A stretch of 64,000 nucleotides of DNA, from positions 2,914,001-2,978,000 of the forward strand of contig NZ_LT671418.1 in NCBI RefSeq assembly GCF_900130075.1, read 5' to 3'. A program made the translations under genes and the position numbers. Source of the stretch: Herminiimonas arsenitoxidans (lineage in GTDB: Bacteria > Pseudomonadota > Gammaproteobacteria > Burkholderiales > Burkholderiaceae_D). Positions within the stretch are counted from its first letter, which is position 1. Every line of letters starts with the position of its first letter. The notes under the pieces are model-generated. The model was not told where the DNA came from, made no database searches, and saw only the letters and a list, made by a program, of their open reading frames with translations. This document shows, one piece after another, positions 18,542 through 28,083 of the stretch.

Positions 18542-19849
18542 TCAGGATGGCGTGAGCTCTGCTTCAGTGATGGATTTTTGTTTGCCTACCATCAGCAAAG
18601 CAACCAAGGTCAACAAGGCCGCACCGGAAAGATAAACGCCGACGTAAGACAGGCCGTAATTGGTCGCGAGCCAGGTGGCGATATACGGAGCCAACGATGC
18701 GCCTATGATGCCGCCCAGATTGAACGTCAAGGAAACACCGGTGTAGCGAATTTCTGTCGGGAATAATTCAGACAACATCGTACCCAGTGGGCCGTATGTC
18801 ATGCCCATCAGCGCCAATCCGAGCGAGAGGAAAACTGTCACACCGACCATGTCGTTGGCTGTAAACATAGGCGCGATCAGCAAGCCGAAGAATGCAATCG
18901 CGACGGATACCAGAATCATCGTGATGCGTCGGCCATATTTATCTGCCAGCAAAGCGGAGATAGGAATCGTCAGTGCAAAGAATACGACGGCAAACAATTG
19001 CAGTATCAGGAATTGCTTGCGCGAATAACCGAGCGCAGTCGTACCCCAGCTCAATGCAAATACCGTCATCAGATAGAACAGCACAAAGGTTGCGGTGGCG
19101 ATGATCGTGCCTAATACCAAGATGCGGCTGTGCTCACGGAATATGGTGGCCAGCGGTACTTTGACGCGCTCGTTCTTATCCAATACTTTTTGGAAGACTG
19201 GTGTTTCAGTAATCTTCAAGCGTACATACAAACCGACCAATACCAACACTGCGCTGGCAAGGAAAGGAATACGCCAGCCGTAGCTGAAGAATTGTTCATT
19301 GGTCAGTGTTTCACTCAACAACAGGAAGATACCGCCGGAGAGGAAGAAGCCGAGTGGAGCACCCAATTGCGGGAAGCAACCATACCAGGCGATTTTGCCC
19401 GGCGGTGCATTCTCGGTCGCCAGCAATACCGCGCCGCCCCATTCACCACCCAAGCCCAAGCCTTGACCGAATCGGCACAAAGCCAGCAGCAAAGGCGCCC
19501 AGGTACCGATGCTTGCATAAGTTGGTAGCAAGCCGATGACCACGGTGGATATACCCATCGTCAACAGCGCTGCCACCAGCGTTGCCTTGCGGCCTATGCG
19601 ATCACCGTAATGACCGAAGACGGCAGAACCGACTGGGCGCGCGAAAAATGCGATCGCAAAAGTCGCCAGCGACTGCAGCATGGCCGCAGTCGGACTCGAC
19701 GATGGGAAGAATAGTGTGGGAAATACGAGAACTGCCGCAGTGGCGTAGATATAAAAATCGAAAAATTCAATTGTTGTGCCGATCAGACTGGCAAACAACA
19801 CGGTGCCCGGCGAATTTTTTTTCTCGGCACCGGCGTTACTTTGACTCAT
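18542..19849 (-). CDS. MFS transporter, metabolite:H+ symporter family
   Basis: Twelve-helix permease of 435 residues resembling ProP, ShiA and KgtP. Marker motifs are GTTIEFFDFYIYATAAVLVFP in helix 1, the MFS loop motif GHYGDRIGRKATL, and GQGLGLGGEWGGAVLLATENAP, characteristic of this symporter family. It imports a small organic solute with a proton; the solute is not predictable. A good ribosome site (AAGGAA) precedes ATG 19849. It is followed on the minus strand by the shared bidirectional terminator. Confidence 0.92.
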   Translation of the reverse strand: MSQSNAGAEKKNSPGTVLFASLIGTTIEFFDFYIYATAAVLVFPTLFFPSSSPTAAMLQSLATFAIAFFARPVGSAVFGHYGDRIGRKATLVAALLTMGISTVVIGLLPTYASIGTWAPLLLALCRFGQGLGLGGEWGGAVLLATENAPPGKIAWYGCFPQLGAPLGFFLSGGIFLLLSETLTNEQFFSYGWRIPFLASAVLVLVGLYVRLKITETPVFQKVLDKNERVKVPLATIFREHSRILVLGTIIATATFVLFYLMTVFALSWGTTALGYSRKQFLILQLFAVVFFALTIPISALLADKYGRRITMILVSVAIAFFGLLIAPMFTANDMVGVTVFLSLGLALMGMTYGPLGTMLSELFPTEIRYTGVSLTFNLGGIIGASLAPYIATWLATNYGLSYVGVYLSGAALLTLVALLMVGKQKSITEAELTPS

Positions 19850-19890
19850 TATTACTTTCCTTCTTCCCTGATGATTATCCGCACTGCGGA

Positions 19891-20898
19891 TTACTTGCTT
19901 AACTGATCGCTTTGGCCGCTAGTCACGCCATGTGCCTGCTGATCGGCATGATAGGAACTGCGTACCATTGCGCCGACAGCCGCATGGGCGAAGCCCATTT
20001 TGTACGCTTCTTCTTCATACATTTTGAAAGTATCGGGATGAACGTAACGACGCACTGGCAAGTGGTCGCCGCTAGGCATCAGGTATTGACCGATCGTCAG
20101 CATGTCCACATCGTGTGCACGCATGTCACGCATGACTTGCAATACTTCTTCGTCGGTTTCGCCGAGGCCGACCATGATGCCGGATTTGGTAGGGGTGTTT
20201 GGATGTTGCGCCTTGAAGCGTTTCAACAGATTCAATGAGTATGCGTAATCGGAACCTGGGCGCGCTTCCTTGTACAGGCGCGGTGCGGTTTCCAGATTGT
20301 GATTCATTACGTCTGGTGGTGCTGCATTGAGGATTTCCAGCGCGCGATCCATACGACCACGGAAGTCTGGTACCAGAATTTCGATACGGGTATTCGGCGA
20401 CAGTTCGCGGACGCGGCGTATGCATTCGGCAAAGTGACCAGCACCGCCGTCGCGCAGATCGTCGCGATCGACTGAAGTGATGACGACGTAATTCAGACGC
20501 AGCGCGGCGATAGTCTTGGCCAGATTTTCTGGCTCATTGACGTCGAGCGGATCAGGACGGCCGTGACCGACGTCGCAGAATGGGCAGCGGCGTGTGCACT
20601 TGTCACCCATGATCATGAAGGTGGCAGTGCCTTTGCCGAAGCATTCACCGATGTTAGGGCAGCTTGCTTCCTCGCAGACGGTGACGAGGTTGTTGGCACG
20701 CAGGATGTCTTTGATTTCGTAGAAGCGGGTCGATGGCGATGCCGCCTTGACACGTATCCAGTCAGGTTTTGGCAGCCGTTCCATCGGGATCACCTTGATA
20801 GGGATGCGTATGGTTTTGGCTGCGCCTTTTTGCTTTTCGCTTGGGTTGTAGGCGGGCGTAGAAGGTGTGGACGCTTCTGGATTGCTATCGATTGTCAT
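19891..20898 (-). CDS. lipA: Lipoyl synthase LipA
   Basis: Radical SAM enzyme that inserts two sulfurs into protein-bound octanoyl chains to make lipoate. The auxiliary cluster cysteines are C75, C80 and C86 ([12 protein letters not shown]). The radical SAM cluster cysteines are C101, C105 and C108 (CTRRCPFC). The C-terminal RSSY motif that ligates the auxiliary cluster is near residue 314. The length of 335 is normal, with a longer N-terminal arm. It lies downstream of lipB with a 136-base gap that holds nothing obvious. A small stem ATCCGC/GCGGAT overlaps its stop codon. Confidence 0.97.
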   Translation of the reverse strand: MTIDSNPEASTPSTPAYNPSEKQKGAAKTIRIPIKVIPMERLPKPDWIRVKAASPSTRFYEIKDILRANNLVTVCEEASCPNIGECFGKGTATFMIMGDKCTRRCPFCDVGHGRPDPLDVNEPENLAKTIAALRLNYVVITSVDRDDLRDGGAGHFAECIRRVRELSPNTRIEILVPDFRGRMDRALEILNAAPPDVMNHNLETAPRLYKEARPGSDYAYSLNLLKRFKAQHPNTPTKSGIMVGLGETDEEVLQVMRDMRAHDVDMLTIGQYLMPSGDHLPVRRYVHPDTFKMYEEEAYKMGFAHAAVGAMVRSSYHADQQAHGVTSGQSDQLSK

Positions 20899-21034
20899 TA
20901 GGCTGGTCGCTCTTTATCAGGTGTCGCTATGTCAACGCTGGGTGCGGCGCTGGATAACAACGCGTGGCGCCGACGTTCGTCTTTGCCACGATGAAAATGG
21001 ATATTACGGGTACAAAGCGGTGATACAGCAGAGT

Positions 21035-21685
21035 CTATCGAGACAGGCTCTTGCTCAATTTTTCTGCCAGTGCATTTTGCACGGCACTAAGTGTCGTCTG
21101 CGCGCCCAGGCTTTGCATATCTATGGTGGCCAGGTCTTCATAACCGCAGGGATTGATCCAGGTAAACGGAGTCAAATCCATCGCAACATTCAGCGAGACG
21201 CCGTGATACGTGCAACCGTTGCCCCGTATCTTCAGGCCGAGTGCAGCGATTTTGGCGCCTTGCGCCGGTCCATCCGACAGATAAATGCCGGGTGCGCCGG
21301 GTTTGCGTTCGCAGGCAAGATTATACGCTGCCAGCGTATCTATCACCGCCTGTTCGATTTTATTGACCAGTTCTCGAGCGAAGAGGCGAGCATCGGCCTT
21401 GTGGCGGCGCAGATCCAGTAATAGGTAAATGACAACTTGGCCGGGGCCGTGATACGTGACTTCGCCGCCGCGGTCGGTTTGTACTACCGGGATATCGTGT
21501 GCATTGAGCACATGCGCCGTATCGGCTGCGAGGCCTAGCGTGAAGACAGGTGGATGCTCGACGACCCACAGTTCGTCAGCGGTTTCTGCCGTGCGTGCAT
21601 CGGTAAATGCGCGCATGGCGGCAAAAGTGGTTTCGTAAGCTTCCAGTCCACGCTGCAGAACAATGGGCTGGTTGAGAGCGGACAT
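21035..21685 (-). CDS. lipB: Octanoyltransferase LipB
   Basis: Transfers octanoate from acyl carrier protein to lipoate-dependent enzymes, feeding LipA. Key segments are [21 protein letters not shown], the catalytic-lysine loop KIAALGLKI, and the [19 protein letters not shown] region with the active cysteine. About 216 residues. I prefer ATG 21685 over GTG 21691 two codons upstream. It begins ten bases after the DUF493 gene, in one operon. Confidence 0.96.
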   Translation of the reverse strand: MSALNQPIVLQRGLEAYETTFAAMRAFTDARTAETADELWVVEHPPVFTLGLAADTAHVLNAHDIPVVQTDRGGEVTYHGPGQVVIYLLLDLRRHKADARLFARELVNKIEQAVIDTLAAYNLACERKPGAPGIYLSDGPAQGAKIAALGLKIRGNGCTYHGVSLNVAMDLTPFTWINPCGYEDLATIDMQSLGAQTTLSAVQNALAEKLSKSLSR

Positions 21686-21695
21686 ATCCACTTGC

Positions 21696-21974
21696 TTAGA
21701 GGACGTACTTCACCATAGGGTGCGACGACAACGCACGGTATAGATTGTCGAGTTGCTCGCGGCTGGTGGCGCGTACCGTCACGGTCAGCGACAGATAGTT
21801 GCCAGCCGAAGACGGGCGTTGTTCTATCCGGCCTTCGTGGAATTCCGGGTCGTGAATTGTCACCAGTTCAACTATCGTAGGTACAAATTGATCGTGCGTC
21901 AGGCCCATGACTTTGATGGGGAAGTCGCTAGGATATTCGATCAGGCTTTCGGTTGGGTCTAGTGGTTCTGTCAT
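21696..21974 (-). CDS. DUF493 family protein (YbeD-like)
   Basis: Small ACT-like alpha/beta protein of 92 residues. The pattern [17 protein letters not shown] near the start and [33 protein letters not shown] at the end define the family. I chose ATG 21974; the frame stays open to a GTG at 22016, but that extension is unlike relatives. In E. coli, ybeD lies between dacA and lipB, and the same association holds here. Function is unknown; a regulatory role in lipoylation has been suggested from this context only. Confidence 0.9.
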   Translation of the reverse strand: MTEPLDPTESLIEYPSDFPIKVMGLTHDQFVPTIVELVTIHDPEFHEGRIEQRPSSAGNYLSLTVTVRATSREQLDNLYRALSSHPMVKYVL

Positions 21975-22046
21975 GATGAGTTGCTCTTGAATATTGCCGT
22001 TCGTGCAAGAGAGCACAAAGGCCGGTAATAAAAATGAAACGAGAAA

Positions 22047-22913
22047 TCAGGCGAATTTGGCTTTTTGGTAAGCCTTGTATAGTTTTTGATAAATGGGGCC
22101 GGGTTTGCCGTTTCCAATGGTTTGGTTGTCGATGCTAGTCACCGGCAGTACTTCCTTGGAGGCGGATGACAATAATACTTCGTCGGCAGCAAATACTTCG
22201 TCGCGGCTGATGCGGCGAGCCTGAAACGCAATATTATCCGCCGCGCACAGCTCTTCTATCAAGCCGTAGCGTATGCCTTCCAGTATGAGATTGTCTTTGG
22301 GCGGGCCCAAGAGTACATCGTTTTTGACGATCCAGACATTGGAAGCTGATCCTTCGGTCAAAAAACCATCGCGAAACTGTATAGATTCAATCGCATCATT
22401 CTCCGCTGCATTCTGTGCGGCCAGTACATTGCCCAGCAAGGAAATGGACTTGATCTCGCAATGCAGCCAGCGCTTGTCTTCCATGGTTACGCAGGCAACG
22501 CCATTTGCGCGTGCTTGCGCCGATGGCAAGGTGAGCGGATTGCTCATGATGAATACAGTGGGCGTCAGCTCGATATTCGGAAAAGCATGGGTACGTTTGG
22601 CTACGCCGCGCGTGACTTGCATATAGACCAGTTGATCATCTGCCGGATCAGCGCGGATAACTTTTTCTACCAAACCCAGCCATTCTTGCTCTGTATATGG
22701 ATTGTCTATGCCTATGGAATTGAGGCCGCGGAACAGACGTGCCAGGTGTTGCGTGGGGCGAAATGGTTTACGCTCATAGATGGGAATGACTTCGTAGATG
22801 CCATCGCCAAAAATAAAACCGCGATCCAGTACGGAAATTTTCGCCTCGGAGAGAGGTGTCATGATGCCGTTCAGGTAGACGAGTGGATCGTTGTCCATGG
22901 CAGCTTTTCCCAT
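22047..22913 (-). CDS. dat: D-amino acid aminotransferase (D-alanine transaminase)
   Basis: PLP class IV transaminase interconverting D-alanine and D-glutamate. The class signature VLDRGFIFGDGIYEVIPIY is at residues 28-46. The PLP lysine is K155 in CEIKSISLLGNVLA, and the loop FLTEGSASNVWIV is typical of D-specific members. The length is 288; a second ATG five codons in (22898) is an equally good start. It sits downstream of dacA (past a terminator) and upstream of ybeD-lipB-lipA. Confidence 0.92.
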   Translation of the reverse strand: MGKAAMDNDPLVYLNGIMTPLSEAKISVLDRGFIFGDGIYEVIPIYERKPFRPTQHLARLFRGLNSIGIDNPYTEQEWLGLVEKVIRADPADDQLVYMQVTRGVAKRTHAFPNIELTPTVFIMSNPLTLPSAQARANGVACVTMEDKRWLHCEIKSISLLGNVLAAQNAAENDAIESIQFRDGFLTEGSASNVWIVKNDVLLGPPKDNLILEGIRYGLIEELCAADNIAFQARRISRDEVFAADEVLLSSASKEVLPVTSIDNQTIGNGKPGPIYQKLYKAYQKAKFA

Positions 22914-23010
22914 CAGTGTTGAGAGGCTAATTTTGGCACAAACACTAAAGCGGCGTTTCCCTATCGCGGCAAGCGCTCACGATGAAGCAGTTTGACGTAT
23001 AGAAACTTGC

Positions 23011-23053
23011 ACAAACAAAAACGGCAGGATCAACATGAAGTTGAGCCTGCCGT
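23011..23053 (-). terminator. Terminator of dacA
   Basis: On the minus strand, ACGGCAGG-C-TCAAC ... GTTGA-T-CCTGCCGT is followed by TTTTGTTTG. It lies about 40 bases after the dacA stop and separates dacA from dat. Confidence 0.85.
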
Positions 23054-23093
23054 CAGATTATTACGTATGGTCAACCCATACTCATGTCGTCAA

Positions 23094-24242
23094 TCAATGC
23101 ACCCACAGGCGGATCGAATCCAGTGCGCGACCGAACAGGCCGGCTTGACCAACTTGCTCCAGCGCGAGGACTGGCAATTCGGAAACAACTTTGCCGTCAG
23201 CCGACATGATTTTGATGGTGCCGACTTGGCTGTTCTTGTCGATAGGCGCGACCAGTGGATCTTTGCGTGCCAAAACTGGTTTCATTGAATTGGCTACACC
23301 TTTTGGTACGGTGATAAAGACATCGCGGGTGAAGCCGATCTTGATGCTGTTTTGTGTGCCTTTCCAGACATTAGGCGTAGCGATAGGCTCGTTCTTCGCA
23401 TACAGCTTGACCGTGTCGAAGTTCTGGAAACCCCAGTTCAACAGTTTTTGGCTTTCTTGTGCACGTGCCTGATCGGAAGCGGTGCCGAGTACAACGGAAA
23501 TCAGACGACGTTCGCCGGTGCCGTTAGGACGTTTCGCGGTCGAAATCAGGCAATAACCCGCACCTTGCGTGTAGCCGGTTTTCATGCCGTCCACAGTTGG
23601 GTCCAGCCACAGCAAGCGGTTGCGGTTAGGTTGCTTGATGTTGTTGTAGGTAAATTCTTTGGTCGAATAAATCTTGTAGAACTCAGGATGATCGTTGATC
23701 AGGTGCGATGCCAGTATCGACAAATCACGTGCGGTCGAATAGTTGCTGGCGCTAGGCAAGCCGTGCGGATTGGCGAAATGGGTGGACTTCATGCCCATAC
23801 GTTCGGCTTCACGATTCATCAGCGAGACGAAGGCATCTTCGGTGCCGGCGACTGCTTCGGCAATTGCCACAGCAGCATCGTTACCGGATTGCACGATCAG
23901 GCCGTACAGCAGATCGTTGACCTTGACTGGTACGCGCGGTTCGATAAACATTTTCGAGCTGCTTGGATCGACTTTCCACGCATTGGTGGAAATCGTGATC
24001 ATTTGATTCAAGTCCAGTTTCTTGTCCTGAACTGCGGTGAACGCGACATAAGCCGTCATCAGTTTGGTCAGCGATGCCGGTTCAATGCGCATATCAGGCT
24101 CATTTGATGCGAGCACCTGATTGCTGGTTGCATCCAGCAATAACCATGATTTGGCATTGATGGTAGGCGAAGGAACACTTTGGGCAAAGGCGGTGGAAAG
24201 CGATAGGACGGTAGCAGCGACGGCCGCAAGTAATTTTTTCAT
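23094..24242 (-). CDS. dacA: D-alanyl-D-alanine carboxypeptidase (PBP5/6 type)
   Basis: Trims the terminal D-alanine from peptidoglycan stem peptides in the periplasm. A signal peptide covers residues 1-20 (ending AFA|QSV). The three penicillin-binding motifs are intact: S57-LTK, S119-G-N, and K221-T-G. The C-terminal beta domain and an amphipathic end (GRALDSIRLWVH) suggest membrane anchoring as in PBP5. Length 382. A single gene with its own terminator. Confidence 0.95.
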   Translation of the reverse strand: MKKLLAAVAATVLSLSTAFAQSVPSPTINAKSWLLLDATSNQVLASNEPDMRIEPASLTKLMTAYVAFTAVQDKKLDLNQMITISTNAWKVDPSSSKMFIEPRVPVKVNDLLYGLIVQSGNDAAVAIAEAVAGTEDAFVSLMNREAERMGMKSTHFANPHGLPSASNYSTARDLSILASHLINDHPEFYKIYSTKEFTYNNIKQPNRNRLLWLDPTVDGMKTGYTQGAGYCLISTAKRPNGTGERRLISVVLGTASDQARAQESQKLLNWGFQNFDTVKLYAKNEPIATPNVWKGTQNSIKIGFTRDVFITVPKGVANSMKPVLARKDPLVAPIDKNSQVGTIKIMSADGKVVSELPVLALEQVGQAGLFGRALDSIRLWVH

Positions 24243-24357
24243 TGGACTCTGTGGTGGATGCTCGCAAACTGGGTGCGAGCGTCGATTTGGAAAAAGTTAT
24301 CGGATTATAGCGCTGCGCAGTTGCGCTGATCGATGAACATTTATCGATACATGCGAA

Positions 24358-24981
24358 TTAACGCAGCCACATTTCGACAACGTGATTCTTGATATGTTGC
24401 AATTTTCGATTAAAAAAATGATCGCAGCCCGGAACCACCAGTACCGGCAGGTCTTGCGGGCGTGCCCAGTCGAATACATTTGTCAGCGGAATCGTGTCGT
24501 CCTGCTCGCCGTGGATCAGGATGGTTCCAGCTGGAACCGTAGGCAGCGGCCATTTTCCGGCTGCTGTGCCAACTAGTACCAAGCGTTCAGCAGACGTGCC
24601 TTGTGCTTCCAGGCGTTTTTGCAATTGCGCCTGAACAAAGGTGCCGAAGGAAAAACCAGCGAGTGCAAATGGCAAGTCTGGATATTGTTCTTGCATGTGT
24701 GCCAACAGTTGCGCCATGTCGTCGGTTTCACCTGCGCCGCCATCGTGTGTGCCGCCCGATGCGCCGACGCCGCGGAAGTTCATGCGTGCTGCGGCATAGC
24801 CGAGTGTGACAAAGGAGCGCACCAAGGTATGCACGACTTTATTGTCCATGGTGCCACCGAAGAGCGGGTGCGGGTGCGCCACCAGCGCGAAGCCGCGTGG
24901 TGCATCCGCCGGCAGATCCAGTGCGCACTCGAGTGAACCGGCGACGCCTTGCAATGAGAAATATTGTGTTTGTGCGTTCAT
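24358..24981 (-). CDS. Alpha/beta hydrolase
   Basis: Serine hydrolase fold of 207 residues. It shows the oxyanion segment HPHPLFGGTMDN, the nucleophile elbow GFSFGTF (Ser in G-F-S-F-G), an acidic residue in GEQDDTIPL, and a C-terminal His in PGCDHFFNRKL, so the triad is complete. The family (dienelactone-hydrolase-like, COG2945 type) has no assigned substrate. It follows the ferredoxin gene by 58 bases. Confidence 0.85.
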   Translation of the reverse strand: MNAQTQYFSLQGVAGSLECALDLPADAPRGFALVAHPHPLFGGTMDNKVVHTLVRSFVTLGYAAARMNFRGVGASGGTHDGGAGETDDMAQLLAHMQEQYPDLPFALAGFSFGTFVQAQLQKRLEAQGTSAERLVLVGTAAGKWPLPTVPAGTILIHGEQDDTIPLTNVFDWARPQDLPVLVVPGCDHFFNRKLQHIKNHVVEMWLR

Positions 24982-25039
24982 GGTTTAACGGTCTATGACG
25001 ATAGGTGCGATTGCGGCAACACTGGCTGCGTGCTGCGCT

Positions 25040-25360
25040 TTAGATTTTCAGGCGTTCGACAATTTTGCCGCCGACCAGATGGACGTCGATGATTTCATCG
25101 ATATCTTCATTGTCGACGTAGGTGTACCAGGTGCCTTGCGGATAGATCACGAGAACCGGTCCTTCTTCACAGCGGCCGAGGCAGCCGGATTGATTGACGC
25201 GTACGTCACCGCTACGGCTCAAGCCTAATTCCTTGACGCGTGCTTTCAGGTGCCTCTGTGCGGCATGAGCGCCTTTTTCGGCACAACATTCGCGGCCATC
25301 ATCGCGTTGATTCATGCAAATGAATAAATGCTGGCCAAAAAACTGTTTATCTTCAGACAT
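25040..25360 (-). CDS. Thioredoxin-like [2Fe-2S] ferredoxin
   Basis: A protein of 106 residues with the Cys pattern of thioredoxin-fold ferredoxins: C15, C25 (C26 adjacent), C60 and C64 in the contexts FICMNQRDDGRECC and NQSGCLGRCEEGP. These ligate a [2Fe-2S] cluster, as in the NuoE C-terminal fold. Partner unknown. The next gene upstream on the strand (VanZ) ends in a hairpin, so this gene probably starts a new transcript. Confidence 0.88.
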   Translation of the reverse strand: MSEDKQFFGQHLFICMNQRDDGRECCAEKGAHAAQRHLKARVKELGLSRSGDVRVNQSGCLGRCEEGPVLVIYPQGTWYTYVDNEDIDEIIDVHLVGGKIVERLKI

Positions 25361-25382
25361 GAAATGGGTGTGCGCGTTAAAG

Positions 25383-25413
25383 AGCGAAATGATACACCCG
25401 CATCATTTTCGCT
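25383..25413 (-). terminator. Hairpin terminator overlapping the VanZ gene end
   Basis: On the minus strand AGCGAAAATGAT pairs with ATCATTTCGCT (one bulge), followed by CTTT. The VanZ stop codon lies inside the stem. It probably ends the Mla-type operon. Confidence 0.6.
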
Positions 25414-26557
25414 TCACGCGATGGATAGAATGTAGCAAGAACCATAATCCTGCGCATGGCCACAACAGCGAGAGAAATTGTGCCGCGCCATTGAAGTTAA
25501 GGAATTTTCCTTGCGACCAGGTTTCCAGTGTCGCGACAAAATAAGGATTGGCTGGCGCGATATTGACGGCGATGAGGCTGACGATCAGCAGAAATACAGC
25601 TGCACGCCTCTGCCAGGTCGACGACAGGAAAGCTAGACCAGTCAACAAGGCGAGGCCCAGCAGCAAGCCGCCTTGTGCGCCAGGTGTGAGCCAGATAAAG
25701 GCCGTGTCTGGTGTAAAGAAAATAGCGGTGGCGAGTGCTTTCACAGCCAAGGCGGACAGCAATAATGCAAGCACCAGTACCAAACGCGGTGCCTTGTCGC
25801 GCAACATGCAGAGCAGTGCGAGCAAGACGCCGCTGGTACTGCAAGCGGTGATGATGGCTTCTGCCAGCCAGTATTGTTCTGCGGTGAGTTGTATGCCGTT
25901 GCGTAAAAAGCTGCTTAGATCAATCGGCGTTGCCAGCCAATCCGACAACCAATCAGAAAAAATCGGCAGCAATTGCCCATTCCCGAACAAATAGCTTTGC
26001 GGATAAATCTGTGCCAACGGCCATAGCGCAAAAATGGTCAGACCACGGCTTGCTTCGGCGGTAAACCAGCGATGCCGCAAGTGACGCAAACGGCTGCGTT
26101 CCAGCATGAGATGGCTGGTCGCACTGCCTATCAATGCACCTATCAATGCACCGACACTGTTGGTGAGTAAATCCAGATTCGATGCAACACGACTAGGCAA
26201 GAACGCTTGCGTGGCTTCCATCGAGCCAGACAGTACGATGCCGAGGAGCGCCGCCAGCACAATTGCCAGCGTGCGCCGGATCTTGGGATACAGCGCATAG
26301 ACGGTCAGAATGCCGAGCGGAATATAGCCCAGAATGTTGGTAACCAGATCAAAGCCGGTCCAGTAACGTGGCGGAATGGGTGCAAACAAATACGTTTGCA
26401 GCGGTACGCCCACGTCTTGCCAGCCTGTGAATGGATACAGACTGGCGTAGACAATCAGAAACAGATACGCCAGCAAGCCACCGCGCGAAAACGTCGATGC
26501 TTGTAATGCCGGCGCCTGCGCAGGATTTATTTTTTCGGTGGAAGTGTCGCTAACCAT
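25403..26557 (-). CDS. VanZ-family membrane protein
   Basis: A protein of 384 residues with about ten hydrophobic helices. Residues 30-150 match VanZ (PFTGW near 44, ATQAFLPSRVASNLDLLTNSVGALIG near 113-138). The second half is additional membrane domain. Its first ten codons overlap the end of the upstream lipoprotein gene by 31 bases in another frame, so the true start could be slightly downstream. VanZ-like proteins are linked to glycopeptide tolerance, but function here is unknown. Confidence 0.85.
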   Translation of the reverse strand: MVSDTSTEKINPAQAPALQASTFSRGGLLAYLFLIVYASLYPFTGWQDVGVPLQTYLFAPIPPRYWTGFDLVTNILGYIPLGILTVYALYPKIRRTLAIVLAALLGIVLSGSMEATQAFLPSRVASNLDLLTNSVGALIGALIGSATSHLMLERSRLRHLRHRWFTAEASRGLTIFALWPLAQIYPQSYLFGNGQLLPIFSDWLSDWLATPIDLSSFLRNGIQLTAEQYWLAEAIITACSTSGVLLALLCMLRDKAPRLVLVLALLLSALAVKALATAIFFTPDTAFIWLTPGAQGGLLLGLALLTGLAFLSSTWQRRAAVFLLIVSLIAVNIAPANPYFVATLETWSQGKFLNFNGAAQFLSLLWPCAGLWFLLHSIHRVKRK

Positions 26558-27138
26558 ACTGCCATTTCATTAATGATTGCATCGCTGACCTTGGCGAGTG
26601 CAGCAGCACCGCCTTGTGCGTCTGCGCTCGCAGCGGGAAGCTGCTTGATAAATGTTTTTTGCGCGCGCAGGTTACGGCCATCGAACAGCGATGCACGTAC
26701 CGCGATATGCGCGCTGCTGCTATTTGCGCTCTCGAATAGCTGGGAAAAATCATCTGCTTCTATCCGCAGCACCGGCAGATTGATGGCGCCATCGGATGCC
26801 GGGACGACGATGCCGCCGGCTTGAGACAGACGCGCTTTCAGCCGTTGTGAAAATAATTGTGCCGGTGGCATCGCCCATTGGCTATTCGCGTATGGACGCG
26901 GTTGCTGATTATTGGCGTAGTTGAGTCGATAAAACATCATCTGACTATCGAGCCAGGACGGTGCATGTATGTCGGCCACGCTGATAGCAGGCAAGTCTGA
27001 TGCGCTTGCCGCATGCTGTGCCGGCAAAGGGCCGAGATCATACAGCGTCATCGACGGCGCATTAGTGGCGCAACCGCTGAGCAAGGCGCTACCAGCCAAG
27101 ACAAGTGTAATGAATAGCCTGCGTGTGATGGTCATCAT
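26527..27138 (-). CDS. ABC transport auxiliary lipoprotein (PqiC/YmbA-like)
   Basis: Outer-membrane lipoprotein candidate. The signal peptide ends at the lipobox LLSGC, with the lipidated cysteine at C23. The family motif SMTLYDLGPLP and the central ALPAISVADIHAPSWLDSQMMFYRL region resemble the PqiC/DUF330 partner of MCE transport systems. Of 203 residues. It lies 21 bases after mlaD and completes the ATPase-permease-MCE-lipoprotein set. Confidence 0.85.
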   Translation of the reverse strand: MMTITRRLFITLVLAGSALLSGCATNAPSMTLYDLGPLPAQHAASASDLPAISVADIHAPSWLDSQMMFYRLNYANNQQPRPYANSQWAMPPAQLFSQRLKARLSQAGGIVVPASDGAINLPVLRIEADDFSQLFESANSSSAHIAVRASLFDGRNLRAQKTFIKQLPAASADAQGGAAALAKVSDAIINEMAVWLATLPPKK

Positions 27139-27159
27139 CGGAATCCTTGTGCAGTGATC

Positions 27160-28074
27160 TTATGGTGCCGGTGCGCTGAAACCCGCTTCACCCGGGCCAG
27201 GTTGCGCGCGACCGGGGCCGAACAGAATACCTTGCGGACGCTGGTTAAATGTTTCCAGTGTGCGATTCAATGAACGCATGGAGGTACGTGTTTCGTCTAT
27301 CAATGGTGTCGCCTGATATTCAACCACGGATGCCGCCGATCCGACTTTATTGACTGCGTCGTCAAAGCCGCTGAGCGGTCCATCGGGCGCATTCAGTTTG
27401 TTGGTAACCCGCAGTGCGTCATCGGATAATTTATTGATGGAATTCAATGCGGCATCAGCCTTGTTGGCGAGCGCAGGTAATTTGTCCAGCGTAGGTTGCA
27501 ACTGTTGTGGAATTTGTCCGACCTTGTTCGCGGCGGCACTCACATCAGTGAAAGCACTCAGAATATTTTTCTGATTTTGCTCGGACAGCATCACGTTGAG
27601 CTTCGATGTTATCTCTTCCGTTTGCTTGAGAATTTCCAGGCCGCGTAGTTGCAAGGTATCAAGCAGGCTGGCGCGTAATGTGATCCGTGCAACCTTGTTC
27701 TTCGAAGACGGCATCAATGTCGGTTGTGTATCGTCGTCGTCCAATTGCACGTAAGCGAGGCCGGTTACACCTTGGTAATTGAGTGTGGCAAAAGTGGAGT
27801 GCGTGATCGGTGTGTCTTTCGATACGCTGAAGCGAATCAGAATCTGGCCTGGTTTTTTCGGATCAAACATGACAGCATCGACGCGGCCTACATCCAGCCC
27901 GCGATAACGCACGCCGGCCTGCGGATTGAGGCCGGGAACGGATAGAGTTGTGGCGATTTCGTAAGGCACACGTTCTACGCGATCCTGATTGAACCAGAGC
28001 GCGATCAACACGGCAGCGATCAAAAGAACGATGGTGAAAATGCCCGCCATCAATGCATGAGCTTTATTTTCCAT
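27160..28074 (-). CDS. mlaD: MlaD-family MCE-domain protein
   Basis: Inner-membrane-anchored periplasmic MCE protein that binds lipids for the transporter. A helix near residues 9-28 is followed by one MCE domain (about 38-118; VPGLNPQAGVRYRGLDVGRVD). A long helical/coiled region (about 130-270) runs to a Pro-rich tail. It is longer than E. coli MlaD (304 versus about 183 residues), closer to PqiB/TTG2C-type proteins with an extended helix bundle. Confidence 0.9.
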   Translation of the reverse strand: MENKAHALMAGIFTIVLLIAAVLIALWFNQDRVERVPYEIATTLSVPGLNPQAGVRYRGLDVGRVDAVMFDPKKPGQILIRFSVSKDTPITHSTFATLNYQGVTGLAYVQLDDDDTQPTLMPSSKNKVARITLRASLLDTLQLRGLEILKQTEEITSKLNVMLSEQNQKNILSAFTDVSAAANKVGQIPQQLQPTLDKLPALANKADAALNSINKLSDDALRVTNKLNAPDGPLSGFDDAVNKVGSAASVVEYQATPLIDETRTSMRSLNRTLETFNQRPQGILFGPGRAQPGPGEAGFSAPAP

Positions 28075-28083
28075 AATTGATCA

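Noticed and set aside
24329..24348. ATCGAT-N8-ATCGAT inverted repeat before dacA
   Set aside because: Short, with no T tract and no clear promoter context; likely chance or a weak 3' hairpin of the hydrolase gene.
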